Part shown: one piece after another, positions 36,704 through 50,712 of the stretch
Layout of the letters: each line of letters opens with the position of its first letter
Numbering within the stretch: position 1 is the stretch's first letter
The notes under the pieces: model-generated
What the model was told of the DNA's origin: nothing
Database searches by the model: none
What the model saw: the letters and a program-made list of their open reading frames with translations, nothing else
Assembly (NCBI RefSeq): GCF_030272615.1
Contig: NC_081415.1
Location: 631,797,041-631,861,040, forward strand
Direction: 5' to 3'
Length of the DNA: 64,000 nt
Source: Cryptomeria japonica
Taxonomy: Eukaryota; Streptophyta; Pinopsida; Cupressales; Cupressaceae
Position numbers and translations under genes: made by a program

Positions 36704-39700
36704 TTAAATACTCGACTCTCTACAGGCTATACTTAATAGGTTTGGAAAGCTCATCAAATCACACCCCAATCGAGAGGAATCAATAACAGTTTTGTCACAA
36801 CCCATATTAGCGAGGCAATCAGTCAATGCATTACCTTCATGATAAACATGTGAGATGATGAGGTGCTCAAACATATCAAGAAGAGTCCATATTTGTTCAA
36901 GAATATATTGGAAATGCCAATTATCATCTTTTCTTGCCTTGCAAGCATTAATGATAATAGTCGAATCACATTCAATATGAAGGTATTTGACCTTCTAAAA
37001 GAGCACAAGCCTCTGCCATATTATTTGTGCCAAAAGAAATTAAAATAGCTTTAAATGTTAATAAAGAACCCAAATGATCATGAAAAACTATCCCTATTCC
37101 TGAATCACCAAGATTTCCATGGGAGGATCCATCAAAATTGAGTTTACAAAAAGGAGCATCAGGAGGATGTCATTTTATAGAATTTCTGTCTACAGGTGTT
37201 TTCCGAATCCTTGGAAAGGCGGGTGGTATAGGAATAACGATAATTTTCCAAGAATAAATCATAAAATTGTCCTAGGAAGAGAATTCTGAATTCATATTAA
37301 AATATTTATGAACATGAGCATTAACTTGCTCAATAATAATTATTTCTGAAATTTCAAGAACAACCGATAAATCTGATGAGTCACATCTAAAATGTGCTTG
37401 TTTCTTTCCCACCAAATGGTCCATATGACTGAAGAGGGAATTATAAACCACAAACAAGCAAATAGAGAAGATGAATACAAAATTGGCGAAGATTGAAACA
37501 TGTCCCATAAAGATAAAGGTAAAGGGAATGAAAGAGATAAATTTTGGAGGACAAAATGCCAACAACTACTCGCAAACACACAATGAAGAAAAAGATGATT
37601 AACATCTTCAAGAGATTTACCACATAAAACACAAGAAAAGGAGGTTGCGATATTAAATTTGACTAAACGATCACTAGTCAATGTTCTATTTTGTAGCACG
37701 AGCTAGGAAAAAGCACCAGCTTTAGGTAATACTGAATTATTCCAATAGAACAAAAAGGCACGATGAGGAGCATTTTGATTGGCCATTTATTGAAGAACAA
37801 AATATCCTTCTTTAACAGAGTAGTTTACCAATTTAGAAGGGCACCAAATAAGTTGATCTTTGATGTTAGAAAGGAAAGCCACTTGGTCTTGCAAAATAGA
37901 TTTAAAATTTTGAATTTCTTGCAAGGATAATGGAAGAGTAGAGCGATCCTTCCATGAGACCTTGTGAGAAAACAGATCAACACTATCTACATAATCAACC
38001 TATCTAACTCCCCATGATTGAGAAAGAACAACTGAAACAAAAGCAAGAGAATCATGCTGCGAAAGAGGGGGAAAACCATTCCAGGAGTCTTTTCATAAAA
38101 GAATATCCTCCCCTGAATGGACCTGCCAGGAGAGAAAATTAGAGACCACTTCCCTATATGAGATCATAAAGTTCAAAATAGCAGTGGAGGATTAGAAATT
38201 GTGAAGATCCTAGCAGGATTCTGGGAATCCAAATACTTAGCCTACATAATTTGGCACCACAAAGATTGGGGCTTAGTATACATAGACCAAACTAGTTTGC
38301 CCCCAAAAGCCCTATTTATTTTAGATAAGTCTTGAATCCCAACACCACCAACTTGCTTGGAAAGAGACATCTTGGTCAAAGAAATCAGTGGAATCATTTT
38401 ATCTTCTGTCATGTTATTTTTCCAAAGAAGAGATCGAATAATCTTTTCAATTTGGGAGATGACTGATCTGGGAGCTTGAAGAACTAAGATATAGTAATTA
38501 GGAATGGCAGATAGGACCATTTTAATGAGAAGTATCCTACTTGAAAGAGACAACCACCTAGCCTTCCAAGAAGAAATACGAGATTTAAGTCTCTCAATAA
38601 CCAAATTCCAAAAAGAAGACTTAGCATATCCCATAAAGAAAGGAATCCCCAAATAGGTAGAAGGAAGAGAGTCTATTGGGAAACCTAAGATATTCACAAG
38701 TCTATCAGCCACCAACCAAGGAGTATTAAAAATGAAGATCTTGGATTTATGAGGGCTAATCTGTTGGCCAGATCCAATAGTATAAGTATCCAAAATAAAT
38801 TTAATATGAGTAGCCTCTTGAATAGAAGAAGACCCAAATAAAAGTGTATCATTAGAAAAAAGGTTGAGTGACTGAAATATCAGAATTAGGAATTAACACC
38901 CCTTGCCAAAAGCCCAGGAACCTTTTCTTAATAACCAATCGACTAAAAGCTTCTACCATAATGATAAATAAGAAAGGAGATAAATTATCTCCTTGTCTAA
39001 CACCCTGGGTTGAAGAAAAGTATCTAGAGGGAGATCCATTAATGATGATAGAAAATGAAGCAGAAGAAATATAACTCTTGATTCATTTACACCATCTTTT
39101 AGAGAAACCAAATTTTCTTAAAACTTTGAGCAAAAAAACCCAGCAAACTTTATCATAAGACTTCATCATATCAAGTTTGACCACAAAAGCTAGGATATTG
39201 GACAAATTTATGGAATGTAAAGTTTCATGAGAAACAATTGCTCCCTCATGAGTTTATTGACCCATAACAAAGCCTCCTTGTTGAGGAGAGATGATATGAG
39301 GAAGGAGAATTTTAAGTCTTAAATAAATAGCCTTGGTGAAGATTTTGTAAATAGAGTTGCACAAAGAAATGGGTCTAAATTCAGCAAAAGTTTGGGGATT
39401 CGTAGATTTTGGGATAAGGGCAATATAAGTGATGTTAAATTTTGTAAGGATATACCCACCCCTCCTAGACTCCTCCAAAGCCATTAATAAGTCAAAACCA
39501 ATAAAATCCCAACATTTCTGAAAGAACGAGATAGTAAACCCATCAAGACCCGGAGCTTTGTCAGGGGCCATGGAAAAAACAACAGAATGAAGCTCATCTA
39601 AAGAAAAAGGACTCATAAGAAAGTCATTATCCTCATGAGAAACAAGGGAGGGGATAGAATCTAAAATAAAATCCACATGGTGATCCATAGAGGAAGAAGA

Positions 39701-40945
39701 AAAATAAGGAGATAACAATTCCTTAAAAAAAGACATCCCCTCCTCTCTAATCTGCTGATCTGAATTAAGGACATAACCAAATTTAGAATCCTTAATACTA
39801 AAAATTGTAGAAGCAGCTTGTTTAAGCTTGGCTACAGCTTGAAAGAAGGCAATATTCCTGTCACCTTCTTTAAGCCAAACCTCACGAGACTTTTGCTGCC
39901 AATAGATTTCAACTCGGGAGCAAAGGATCTCCCAGTAAGCTTGCAATTTATTTTGAGCATCATTAGTGGAGTAATTAGTCCCATGTCTAATAATCTCCTC
40001 ATTAACAACCTTCAAATCATTGGCAACTGCCTCTTTTTCATGAAAAATATTCTTAAAGACCAATTTATTCCAAGCCATAATTTGAGATTTCACAAATTTC
40101 AGTTTGGAATAAAATTAAAACATCTTAGTACCTTTGCAAAACATAGCACTTATCCACCATTGATTTAATAAAGAAATAAAATGAGGATGAGTGAACCACA
40201 TTTTCTCAAACTTAAAAGAAGGTCTAATAGATGAAACATGATCCAATTTATCAAAATTCAGCAAAATTGGGAAATGGATAGAATCTGAGGAGGTAAGAAT
40301 CTTAGAAGAAAAGGAAAAGTTGCTCAAATGTAGGTTTAGGAAAATAAGAAATCTGTCAAGGCGAGAGGCAATCTGGCATTTAGATCTCCTATTAGTCTAA
40401 GTGAAAGAACCATTAGAAGGGAAAATATTGAATAACACACTGTGTTGTACAAAGGAAGAAAAGTCATCAATAACCTTCTGAGCTATAGGATTACCCCCTC
40501 TTTTTTCATCCAGGGAAAGGAGAGCATTAAAATCACCCACAAGAACAATAAAAAAATCATCATATCGTAAAAACAATTCAGATAAGGAATCCTGTAAGTC
40601 AGTTTTATCTGAAGGATAAGTCGGACCATAAATATTAAATAGAGCAAAAGAGAATTCAAACCAATCAACATTTAACAACTGTCAATGAGAAGCAAAAGAT
40701 AACATCTCAACTTTGACTGATTTAGGATTCCATAAAGTTATAAGACCACCAGAAGCACCCAAAGAAGGAACATGAATAGATTTCCAAAGGGACCATTTGG
40801 AAATTATTTTATCAAAAGAATTCTAAGAAAGTTTAGACTCTTGCAATAAGATGATATCCACTTTTCAAGAATCAAGAAATTTCTTGATCCTTCCCCTTTT
40901 GTTAGGGGCATTTAAGCCCCTGACATTCCAAGATAAAATCCTCAT
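36704..40945 (-). pseudogene. LINE ORF2: endonuclease, reverse transcriptase, RNase H
   Basis: ATG at 40945 (MRILSWNVRGLNAPNKRGR, the AP-endonuclease start) and the terminal TAA at 36704 are in one frame 1,413 codons apart, a normal length for a plant L1 ORF2. The endonuclease continues with ILLQESKLS and LVGDFNALL (~40530). RT shows DKAPGLDGFTISFFQ (~39560), the LIPK and FRPISLC region (~39400) and FSNDTLLFG (~38850) where FADD is expected, so one catalytic Asp is Asn. A CxxC…H…C zinc region (SCVLCGKSLEDVNHLFLHC) lies near 37600. The RNase H (37150-36800) keeps NFDGSS, MAEACALL, ECDST and LTDCLA. Two compensating frameshifts between 39.25 and 37.7 kb and several stops make it non-functional. 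Confidence 0.9.
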
Positions 40946-41230
40946 TTATCACAAGGAGAGAAATGTGCCCTCCTTGTTTTGACTTGGGAAGAAAATTTCT
41001 CTATAACGGTGGATTGAATACTAGCCGCAATCTCCTCCTTGATTTTAGCCAATTTTGGTTTCCGACCCCTCTTCTTAGTAGTTTTAACAATAGGGGGAAA
41101 CAGAAGGAGATTTCTCCAAGGATAGCTTCTGATAGAAATAAAATCCATACAAATTAGAAATATTTGAAGAAGGACTATCAATAAGATCCACATCCACACC
41201 TTCAACTGAATTTGGCTGAGAAGAGGAAAC
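40942..41230 (-). pseudogene. LINE ORF1, C-terminal remnant
   Basis: An acidic stretch (EGVDVDLIDSPSSNISN) in one frame joins, across a frameshift near 41090, a basic tail (KKRGRKPKLAKIKEEI…RRAHFSPCDK). The frame ends at TGA 40944-40942, which overlaps the ATG of ORF2 as ATGA. No RNA-binding domain or zinc knuckle is left, and the 5' part is missing. Confidence 0.6.
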
Positions 41231-41330
41231 ATGACAACCATCATGGACAGGCCCTGAAGAGGCAAATGCAGAAGAGAAAGAAAATTCGGGAAATTCCTTT
41301 GCAACAATCTGATCAAATAGATAAGAAGAA

Positions 41331-42029
41331 ACTAAATATAAAATATCTGAATTTAATATATATAAAATTTAAATTAATTTATAAGAAATCTAACAATTTA
41401 ACTATTTTTTTAATAGAGATGAAATGAGAGGGATGGAAGCAATGAGAGAGACCTACTTGTGCTAATTCACAAATGTTATTTACCTTAAAATATACAATAT
41501 GGTAAAACTAATTGTTTCACATACTTCACAAATCAATGATGCAAATTTAATGAAATGAATTTTGATCATTCTTGAATTTAGGATTTTTTGAGTTCATATA
41601 GTGATTTTTGTAGCTTCCTTAGTGAATGGACTAAAGGTTTGACTATAGGTATTTGAAACTCTACATATGTAAGCTCAAGATTCTCAAATATTTTGACCAT
41701 GTTATCTCACTAATGTATTGTAATTGTTAGAGATTAGACTATTACTAACCATTCAAATATGGTGTTTTGACTCGATTGCATATTAGAACAATAACCTTGC
41801 CACTCAGAAAAATCAAATTCAACCAAAGAATTTCTAAATAGAAGATAAAAATGTAACTCTTTACTCTTATATTTTTGACTTAATTTTTTTTATACAATTT
41901 TAAGATTAATAAAGTATGTTATTAACCTAATAAGCTTATTATATAGTAAGTTTACTATTATTTATTACTAATTTTATTTGTTTTAAATAATTATTTTTAT
42001 ACTTTATCTATTTTGACTTCATATTTTTT
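41331..42029. other. AT-rich intergenic, nothing recognised
   Basis: About 700 bases of AT-rich sequence between the LINE and the first pyrimidine block. There are no ORFs or element ends that I can support. Confidence 0.5.
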
Positions 42030-42032
42030 ATT

Positions 42033-42076
<44 letters not shown>

Positions 42077-42497
42077 TACTTATCTTGATGACCTCTTTTG
42101 TCTATTTCTCTTTCTCCCCCTCTCTCTCACATTATCTCCATCCTTCCTCTCTCATTATATCCCTCTTTATACGTCAATTTATCATTCTCCATCTTCCTAT
42201 CTCCTTCCATATCTCTCTTTATATATTTATCTCTCTTACCCCTCTATATTTCTTTTTTATATATATCTCTATCTCTCCTTATTTCTATCCCTATCTCTAA
42301 ATCTTTGTCCATTTTGTCCCTACTACCCCCCCCCTCTCTCTCTCTATATATATATCCTTTTCACTCATATAAAATTTCTCTATGCTTCTCCATCTTAATC
42401 TCAATCTCCATCACTATATCTTCCCCCTCTATCTCTATACCTCTCTCTATTTTACTTGTCTATGTTACCTTCTTTCTGTCTAACTCTTGCACCATCT

Positions 42498-42528
<31 letters not shown>

Positions 42529-42745
42529 CCCCACTCTCTCTCTTTCTATTTTCCTCCTACTCCTCTCTCTATCCCTTTATTCATGTACCTCTCTACCTCT
42601 ATCTTTTTATTTGTGTGTGTGTGTGTGTGTCACATCCACTCCATCTCTCCCTCAATCTATCCTACTCTATATATCTTCCTATCTCTATCTCCCTCTCACT
42701 CCTCTTTATCACTTTCCATCTATATCTTTCTCTATCTATCTGTCT
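42030..42745. repeat. Pyrimidine-rich microsatellite block 1
   Basis: About 700 bases are almost entirely C and T on the plus strand, with interspersed A. A pure (CT)n run lies at 42037-42074, CCCCCCCTCTCTCTCT then TATATATATA near 42329-42355, and (GT)n at 42612-42630. Ser/Leu/Tyr-rich frames here are low-complexity by-products. Confidence 0.92.
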
Positions 42746-43689
42746 GACGGCTAAAGTACAAAACTATGTCACATTTCAGCCCAATTTATCAACACAAATG
42801 AATTTAAATATTTTTAACTAAAAAATAGTTTTCATCAAACATATGGTCTATATAGATTCATTATAGTTAACTTATATATGGGCCAAAACTTTTCAAATTG
42901 GAAGTGTCTACTAAATGTATATTTTATACCACTTAGGGTCCAATTACCAAGTTTTTATTTTTTTTGAAAAAATCGTTGTTTCAACAACTCCTACTCTTAT
43001 AAATAATTTTTTATGTATAAACATACCCTTTTGTAGATCTCTAAGTGAATTTAAAAAAATATATATTCTTTAACATTTTAATTATTTTATATTGTATATA
43101 TTCTATTTTTATTGAAAGTAGGTCATCAACACTAAAATATAAGGTTGATTGTCTTGTCAAGGGAAAATACTTAAATTTATTAAAAAAAATTGAAAAAAAT
43201 ATGATGCAATAGAGAAAATAATCTATGTCATTATGAGATAACTCGTCTATTTTGGGTAAATAATTAAGACAAAATGGGGTGCTAAATGGAAAGAATTATA
43301 TTTTAGTATGCACAATTTTTTTAAATTTCTATAAAATATGTATTTATTAAAAATAGTGAAAAATATATCCATGCACTAAAGTTTCAAGTTATCAATAGAC
43401 ACAAAAAAATTGAAGAAAAAAAGATAAAATTTACTATACAAAATGTGACGCCTTGTGTAACTTCAATTTCAACATTTTATTAAATAGCTAAATTTTAGTG
43501 TCTACTTTATAAAAAACTATATTCAAATAATTTTCTAATTTTTTTTTAAATATACAAACATAAATACACTAAAAAATATAAATTTTATTAGTTTACATTA
43601 TTTCAAAATTCAAAACATATATGTCACTTTCTATTGATTCAATTTAAAAAGTTCAATCAGTGTTGGTCATTTCCTTTATAAAAGTGTGA
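42746..43689. other. AT-rich spacer between pyrimidine blocks
   Basis: About 940 bases of AT-rich sequence. I see no gene, repeat or element boundary in it. Confidence 0.5.
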
Positions 43690-44328
43690 CAACTCTCTGC
43701 TTTTGCCATCCTTATATATCTATCTCCTTATTTCTACATCTCTTTCCCTACCCCTCTCTATCTCTCTATCTCCTTTCCATATCCTTCTCTATCCCTATAT
43801 GTCACCCTCTATCGATATCTCTTTGTCTCTTCATCTCCCTCTCCCTCTTTATATATTGTGTCATTGCCCCCTTTATATATATTGAGTTATCTCTTTGTGT
43901 CATCAAATCCCTTTTTGCCTCCTCATCCCCCTATCTATTTATCTATCCCCACCTCTCCCTCTCTCTATCCCTTTCTCTTTTGATATATCTCCATCTCTCC
44001 CTTTCTCTTCCCATATATATCTCTCTCTCTCTCCATTTTTATCTCTCCATCTCTATTTGTCTATCTCTCTATATCTCCTTCCCCCTCTCCCTCTACCTGT
44101 CTTTCTCTATCTCCTTATATCTTTATCCCTTTATTACTATATCTAACAATTTTTATCTCTCTATTTCTCCATTTCCCTCTTCCTCTATCTCTCAATATCT
44201 TCCTCACTATATCCCTATCTCTCCCTGTTTGTACCTCTCCCTCTACCTCTCGCTATCTCTTTATCAACTTCTCTCCCTCTTCCTCTATTCCTCTATCTTG
44301 ATCTCTATATCTATCTTCTTCCCCCCCC

Positions 44329-44384
<56 letters not shown>

Positions 44385-44576
44385 TTTATTCTCCAGCTTT
44401 GTCTCTCCATATATCTTCTTACATCTTTTTTTATCTCTATTTGATTATCTCTCTATCTCTCTACCCCTATATCTCTCCCTCTCTCTATATCACTCCATAT
44501 CTCTATCTTTATCTTTCTATTTCCCCCTCTCTCCTCTCCTTTTTTATATATTTATCTCTTCCATCTCTATGTATCC

Positions 44577-44633
<57 letters not shown>

Positions 44634-44752
44634 TCTCACTATACCATCCCCATATTCCTCTCTATCTCTATCCCTTGACTTTATACCTTATCCATCTCCA
44701 TTTCTCTCACTCTCCCCCCCCCCTCTCTCTTTCTATCCCTCCCTCCCTTTTG
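43690..44752. repeat. Pyrimidine-rich microsatellite block 2
   Basis: About 1.06 kb of degenerate CTCTAT/CTCCCT sequence. Pure runs are (TA)n at 44345-44381 and (CT)n at 44581-44629. The arrangement C-run, CTCTCTCT, TATATATA (44325-44381) repeats the order seen in block 1, which suggests duplication of one ancestral tract. Confidence 0.92.
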
Positions 44753-45832
44753 TAAACATAGCATGAGCATATTAGTAATGAAGCTTGATTATCTTCATGA
44801 TTTAAAGTTTTTATTTTAGTTAAATGTTTGGATCCATGTAAGTAAATTTGTACTTGATTTGAAGCTACACTTCTACATTGAGTTTTATTTTATACAGATA
44901 ACATCATTTTCTAAATGGCCTACTAATTGACCTCACATACTAGGAAAATGTATGCAAAAACTAGACCAAAATATTTTCTAATTGACCTTTCACACTGATT
45001 CAACGTACACAATACACACCTAGGTGCAATTACTAGTTTATAACTTCAAAACAATTTATTCTGCACTAACACTCACAACTATAGTAATTATTTTGAACTA
45101 ATTAAAATAAATAAAGCTATATCATTGAACTGCTTCTGAATTTGATTGTGTGTATTATTTTTTGCATCATTAAAAGTATAATATATAAAAAATATATATA
45201 GTATTCTACACCCATCGAGAGTGGTGATGGATTTATATTTTTCATTACAAAAAAAAAAATAGTACTAATATTTTGACTATTAACAGTGCATGCATCTCAT
45301 AATTTTTTTGATTTTACTTGATTTTCACGTCTGCGAAACCCGAATAGGCTATGAAGAGTAGTGTTTTTAAAAATATTTAATTATAGAATTGCTTAAAAGT
45401 GCCATGCACTCTGAGCTCTATGGATTGAATCTGCCTTACACATTTGGAAAATGTTTTTTTTATTGATATATAAGGTAATTATATATTATAATTATATTTA
45501 TTTATTTTTGATAAATAATATTCAATAAAGTTATTCTTGCTATATTAATTATTATATTTATATTTATTAGTATAGATATCTTAAATATCTATTTTAAAAA
45601 ATAATAAATATTAATTTTGAAGTATTTTATTTTGCTTTAGAATTGCTTGAAAATTATTTTCATTTTAACAACTTTTCAATAAATAAAAATTAAATAAATA
45701 ATTTAAAATATTTATATAAAGAAATAATAGATAATAGAATAATTTTAAAGTAAATATTGGTATCTTTTTTAAATATAAAATGACTCCTAAGTAAATAAAA
45801 TAAAATAATTTTAAAATAAATTATGATTGTGT
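44753..45832. other. AT-rich intergenic, nothing recognised
   Basis: About 1.1 kb, strongly AT-rich, with no coding or element features I can support. Confidence 0.5.
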
Positions 45833-46850
45833 AATGTCGTAAATTGTACACCCTTGCCAAGATGGTACAATTCTATACTTAGTTTAGCACTCACCTTAGT
45901 GTGTTTGCATCTTGCATTGTAATTTCCCTTTAATCATTTAATTTATTAATTTCATTAAATCTAAAGTCATAATTCATCACTCCCCACATCATAAAATTGG
46001 TCCCTTTACCCTATGTATGCCCCTTTTTATTTTATTCCTCCAATAAATCATTAAATTATAAACCCTAATTATGTCTTATTTTGTCTTTTAAGGCCTGATT
46101 TCGCATATCAAAACATCTCGAAATCAGTTGTGACTTTGGGATTCACTCTAATATCATCATATGTAATGGCCCTGAAAATTTGGTGAAAAGTTGGTTGGAC
46201 TGTGTGTAAGTTATGCACGGTCCCCGATATTTTTCTTGAATTTTTGGGAGCATAATTCTATGATATTATAATGCTTAACCCCAATAAATTGGCAAAAAAT
46301 TCAAATCCTAAGTTGGCCTCAAGACAAAATTAAGATCTAGGATTTCACACATAAGAGCTCTCTTTGTTCATTTCAAGGCCAACTAGAAGAAGTTTTTGGC
46401 TAAGGAGCCTTCTATGCAGTGAAAGAGTAGGTCTTTTGGAGTCTTCAACAATATTCAACAACATCTATCAAGAATTCATCAAGCATTATTTCATCAATTG
46501 TGGGCTTTTAAAGATGTAGGAAAGCAATAGGAGATCATCAACTAAAGATTGGCTTGTACCCCTCCCTTGGGGTTGGTATGATTTCATGTTATTTTCATGT
46601 TCTTGTATGAGCTTCATGACATCAATTTGCAGATTTACATTTATGCTTTAGATCACTTAGCAACATTGATTTAGAGAATTTACATTGTCAATTACAAGCA
46701 TTTAGGGTTTACTCTTTAAAGCATATGATTACTCTAGATTGTTTGCATTCGTCATTTTAGGGTCTTGCACACACACAAGATTCCTGCACACACTATTTTA
46801 CTATACTAATCGACTATTTGTTGAGGTGGAAATCACCAAAACAGGGGTTT
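45833..46850 (+). repeat. Possible gypsy-type LTR (G)
   Basis: The sequence starts TGTAATGTCGTAAATTG and has the plan of the other gypsy LTRs here: an AT-rich first half, then a less AT-rich transcribed-looking half. It is followed by TTTTTCAGTTGCAGGT (~46890), like the leader of element 2. No PBS, partner LTR or TSD was found, so this is tentative. Confidence 0.3.
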
Positions 46851-49570
46851 GACTAAAGAAAAACCCCATATAGCCACCCAAAATCCTATTTTTCAGTTGC
46901 AGGTGCAGGTTTAGGTACCCAAAAGACTTTCAAGAATACTGAAAGGCATGAGGACTATCTAAAAGCCTCAAATCTATACCAAAATCATTAGGGACAGGGG
47001 CCTAGCACCCTGGTCCTACCTAAGACAATGGAGTGGCACTCTGGTCCCCCCACTTTCAGGTAAAATTCACCAGGGTGGAAGCTCAGGACCTCAAGTTTAC
47101 AGACCTTCAGTTGCAGCTCTTTGTCAGACAAAATGTAATTCCTCGCCAGGAAACCCTGAAGGGATAAAGCTAAAACACACAAATGGGTGCAAATATATAT
47201 ATTTTTAAATAAGACACAACATAATGATACAATGAGTTATCAAAAGTTCAGATAACACATCAGAATACATCAACTAACACCTAAGGAGTTTCCCAACGTG
47301 ATTACTTAATTCCACATTCAACTTAACTCACGTTAATTAATCCAATAAGCTGATTATCTTAATAACAAGATAATTCTAAAACAATGATAATTTATTTCAG
47401 TAAGATAAAAATATAGATCACATGATAAAGTTCATCCATTGAGATTTATTCATACCTTATGATCAAGCTTTTCATTAAAATATAAGCCATGCATCTGATT
47501 TTATAACACACTTGAATTTCTTCATAAGCCAATGAGATCTTTCCATGCACACTTAATTTCCTTAACAATAGCTGAATATAATCCATTATTCTAGTCTACA
47601 TTCTTTCATGACCCAATTTACTACATTTAAAAGATGTCTGCATGCATGCATTTACAATTACTTTCATCTAATCCACTTTATACATTCTAACATAATGCCA
47701 TTCATACATGCTAAAACTGAAAAATGAAACATAAGAGCATAAGCATCACATAACACCAAATTGATATCGGAGTTCAACCCTAGAGGGCTTCATCTCCAGG
47801 TCTGCTCAACTGCAAGACCCCTCTGATCATTAAATAAGTTAAGAATACATAAGGTTCACATCATTTACAATCCTTCCATCAAGGCGAACATAACCAATAT
47901 ACAAACGACCACATCGGTCAATAAATACGTAAACGATCCCTGAATAGAAAAGGATCCAATTGAACATAATAGAAGCAAAATAAAAGGTCCACTAGAGCAT
48001 CCTCAAAACTAAGACATCACAACCTAAGGTCTAGCATGATATCAAGTACTCACAAGTTCATAAGCAACAGGATGACTCCACAAAAGTGCTCCTATCAAGA
48101 CAACACAACAACACACTAGCGAACATAGGGACAAGTGTCATCACATGACCTGGTATGGTTACCATGGTAGGTCTTCATAGGTTCCGACCCCATACATTGG
48201 GTTACTCTGGCAACCTATTCACAAAATCCAGCCCATCCAAGCCTCATGTGGACCCACACATCCTTTCGTGAAGACAAGGATGATGGTTTGCCATTTCAGG
48301 CCTTATCACAGCATGCCGAGTTTGTGTTAGGACTCCTCCCATGTGTGAGGCACAATTATCATACTTAGTGATTCATTAACTAACTCTCTAATATACTATT
48401 AGGTTATCACTTATTAGACACACTTTCGATGGGTTACCCAACAACCACTTTGGGCGTGATCCCCAATTGAAAGCCACTTTCCCATACAACACTAGACTAT
48501 ACTCAAATGAACTCATAAACCAAGGAACACTCATGGTTAAGAAAATGAAGTTCAAAATGAAGGAAATAACCATTTGATCAAACATGATTTCATATGAGGT
48601 GCATTGACTGATGGTACTCTAACTAGATTCCTGACCAGCTATGGTCAGCCACAAATCATCATTCAACACCCGCATAAAGGACATGACCAATTACATCACT
48701 ACCACAAAACAACTGTCAAACTCAAGATGAAAGATAGAAACAGGTACCCCAAATCAATCCATACGATAGGGTCCAATCAAACAAATCAAGGTTTGCCATT
48801 ATTCAAGCAAAAGTGAATATATAAATTTAAACTTGCATAGGCAATAATCGATAGAGACAATCTTTTTCCATATTGATTTAAACAATAAAAGTCGATCAAG
48901 TTTTCTAAATGATCTAAGTTTTCAAAATACATTAACAAAAAAATCACCATTACAAGGTAAATACAATACCTCAATTGCAATAGTACCATTTGTCTACTTC
49001 TCAATACAAAGGAAAAATATAAACTAAACCATTTATTGTACTAAATGAAAATATCATTAACTTACCAATTTTCCCAAACGATGCATTATTAATTTTCCAA
49101 TATTTTGAATAGTATTATCATTTAAATATTCAAAATATCCAATGATAAAATATTTCATTTCTAAAATTTCCAGATGACCTATTATCATTTAATTTCACAA
49201 ATAATATATTCCTGAATAATATATTATTTAAAATTTACTAATTAATAAATTTATTTTATTTTAATTTTTTTTCCAAATAAGATACTTCCTCCAAGCATCT
49301 TTAAAAAAAAGGAAAATGAAAATTAAACATTAATATATATATATATATATATATATATTAATTACTCATTAATTATATATATACATTAATTAATAATTTA
49401 ATAAATAAAATTTATCATTAAAACTTTAATAAAAAAAGTAATATATATAAAAAAACACTTTTAAATAAAATATAATCTATAACTCCATATTTTTTTAATA
49501 ACATTAAAAAAAAATTAAACTTTAATTTTTTGTTTTGTTTTGTTTTACAAAAAATCCTACCCACGTGGGC
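46851..49570. other. Repeat-derived intergenic sequence
   Basis: 46850-47180 may be the leader of LTR candidate G; it contains two CTGGTCC(C/T) words in GGCCTAGCACCCTGGTCC and GTGGCACTCTGGTCC. From 47180 on there is AT-rich sequence with a GC-richer part at 48150-48350 and a TA run near 49340. No ORF is credible. The sequence ends in the palindrome CCCACGTGGG (49560-49569), just left of element C. Confidence 0.4.
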
Positions 49571-49575
49571 TCCCT

Positions 49576-50696
49576 TGATGAATGCTAAGAGGGGGGGGGT
49601 GTGAATTAGTATGCCGAAAATCTTTGCACTTAAACACTTTGCAAGACTAACAGTAAACCGGTAAAACGGTTTAGCAGACAAATCAGTTAGCACATATGCA
49701 AACCAAATAGCAAATAATGCATTCACCCATAGAAGCACAAACACCATAACACAAGAGATTTTGACGTGGAAACCCAAATGGGAAAAACCATGGTGAGATG
49801 GAACTCACAAGTAACTATCTGCAGAATAGGAACCAGACCAGTTAAGGTCATACAATGTTCTTTACCAGAACAGATCTTGTTAGGAATCTCAATCTCTGTT
49901 AGGAGATAAGTTCAATTAAAGACTACCTTGCTAGAGGATTTTAGATCCACAAATGTGAACCACCTTGTTAGAGGATTTACAAAAGGCTTTTGGGCCTACC
50001 CGTTAAGGGCTATAGACTTGTCGAAGATGTGAGTAATCAACAAGTGAGTGATCTAGCAAATAGCACATATTGCTTGGTTAGATCCTTGATAGCTCATTCC
50101 TAATGCATTCCAGCATTACTTCAGTCTTCTACACATTCATACTCTCTCTGACTCCTCAATCACCTTAAACCCTAGCAACAACATTAACCGCAACAACCAC
50201 CTAAAATCCTACACATGATGTCCTTATAAAGGAATCTGATTTCATGTCGGTCCAATAGGATTACAATACAATTTCCTAGGTTCAATGCATCTAGACGTAT
50301 CTGGTAACATGACAAAAAAAGCATCGTTAAAGTGTCGGCACCGTCAAACAATCGGTGGATGGTAACTCATCACAAAATGCCGGTTGGTAACTCATCATAG
50401 AGTATTAACGATTCATTCAAAATACCAGTTGCCAGTTTGACAAAATGAAGACTGGGAAATATGTGTTCTGTCGCTTTGATCCTTTGTGCCACTTGAGATC
50501 CTCAAACCACTTGGGGTCAACATACTGCTTTAGATCGGTAATTACTTTCTACAAAACACCAATAGACTAATGACTATAATGCATCATACCAGTTGGAACA
50601 ATTGCCGATTGAGCATAACTCATACATAAAAGTAGTTTCAATGCAAGTGTGTGTCCATCAATGACAATCACAACATAATCATCAAAAATGCCAACA
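49576..50696 (-). repeat. 3' LTR of element C
   Basis: 1,121 bp; the minus strand begins TGTTGGCATTTTTGATG and ends CATTCATCA. It is visibly about 95% identical to the 5' copy, with differences mainly C/T and G/A plus a longer G run. The GGTTTTTCCCATTTGGGTTT block typical of copia LTRs lies near 49780. Confidence 0.95.
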
Positions 50697-50712
50697 TTCT
50701 CCCCCTTTGGAA
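50697..50712 (-). other. Polypurine tract of element C
   Basis: The minus strand reads TTCCAAAGGGGGAGAA directly before the 3' LTR, the expected primer site for plus-strand DNA synthesis. The 300 bases between it and the end of ORF2 are non-coding. Confidence 0.88.

Noticed and set aside
42013-42821. Ser/Leu/Tyr-rich open frames in pyrimidine block 1
   Set aside because: They arise from CT/TA simple sequence, exist in several overlapping frames and have no domain.
43686-44766. 252-codon and other Ser/Leu/Ile-rich frames in pyrimidine block 2
   Set aside because: Same cause: low-complexity polypyrimidine sequence without stop words.
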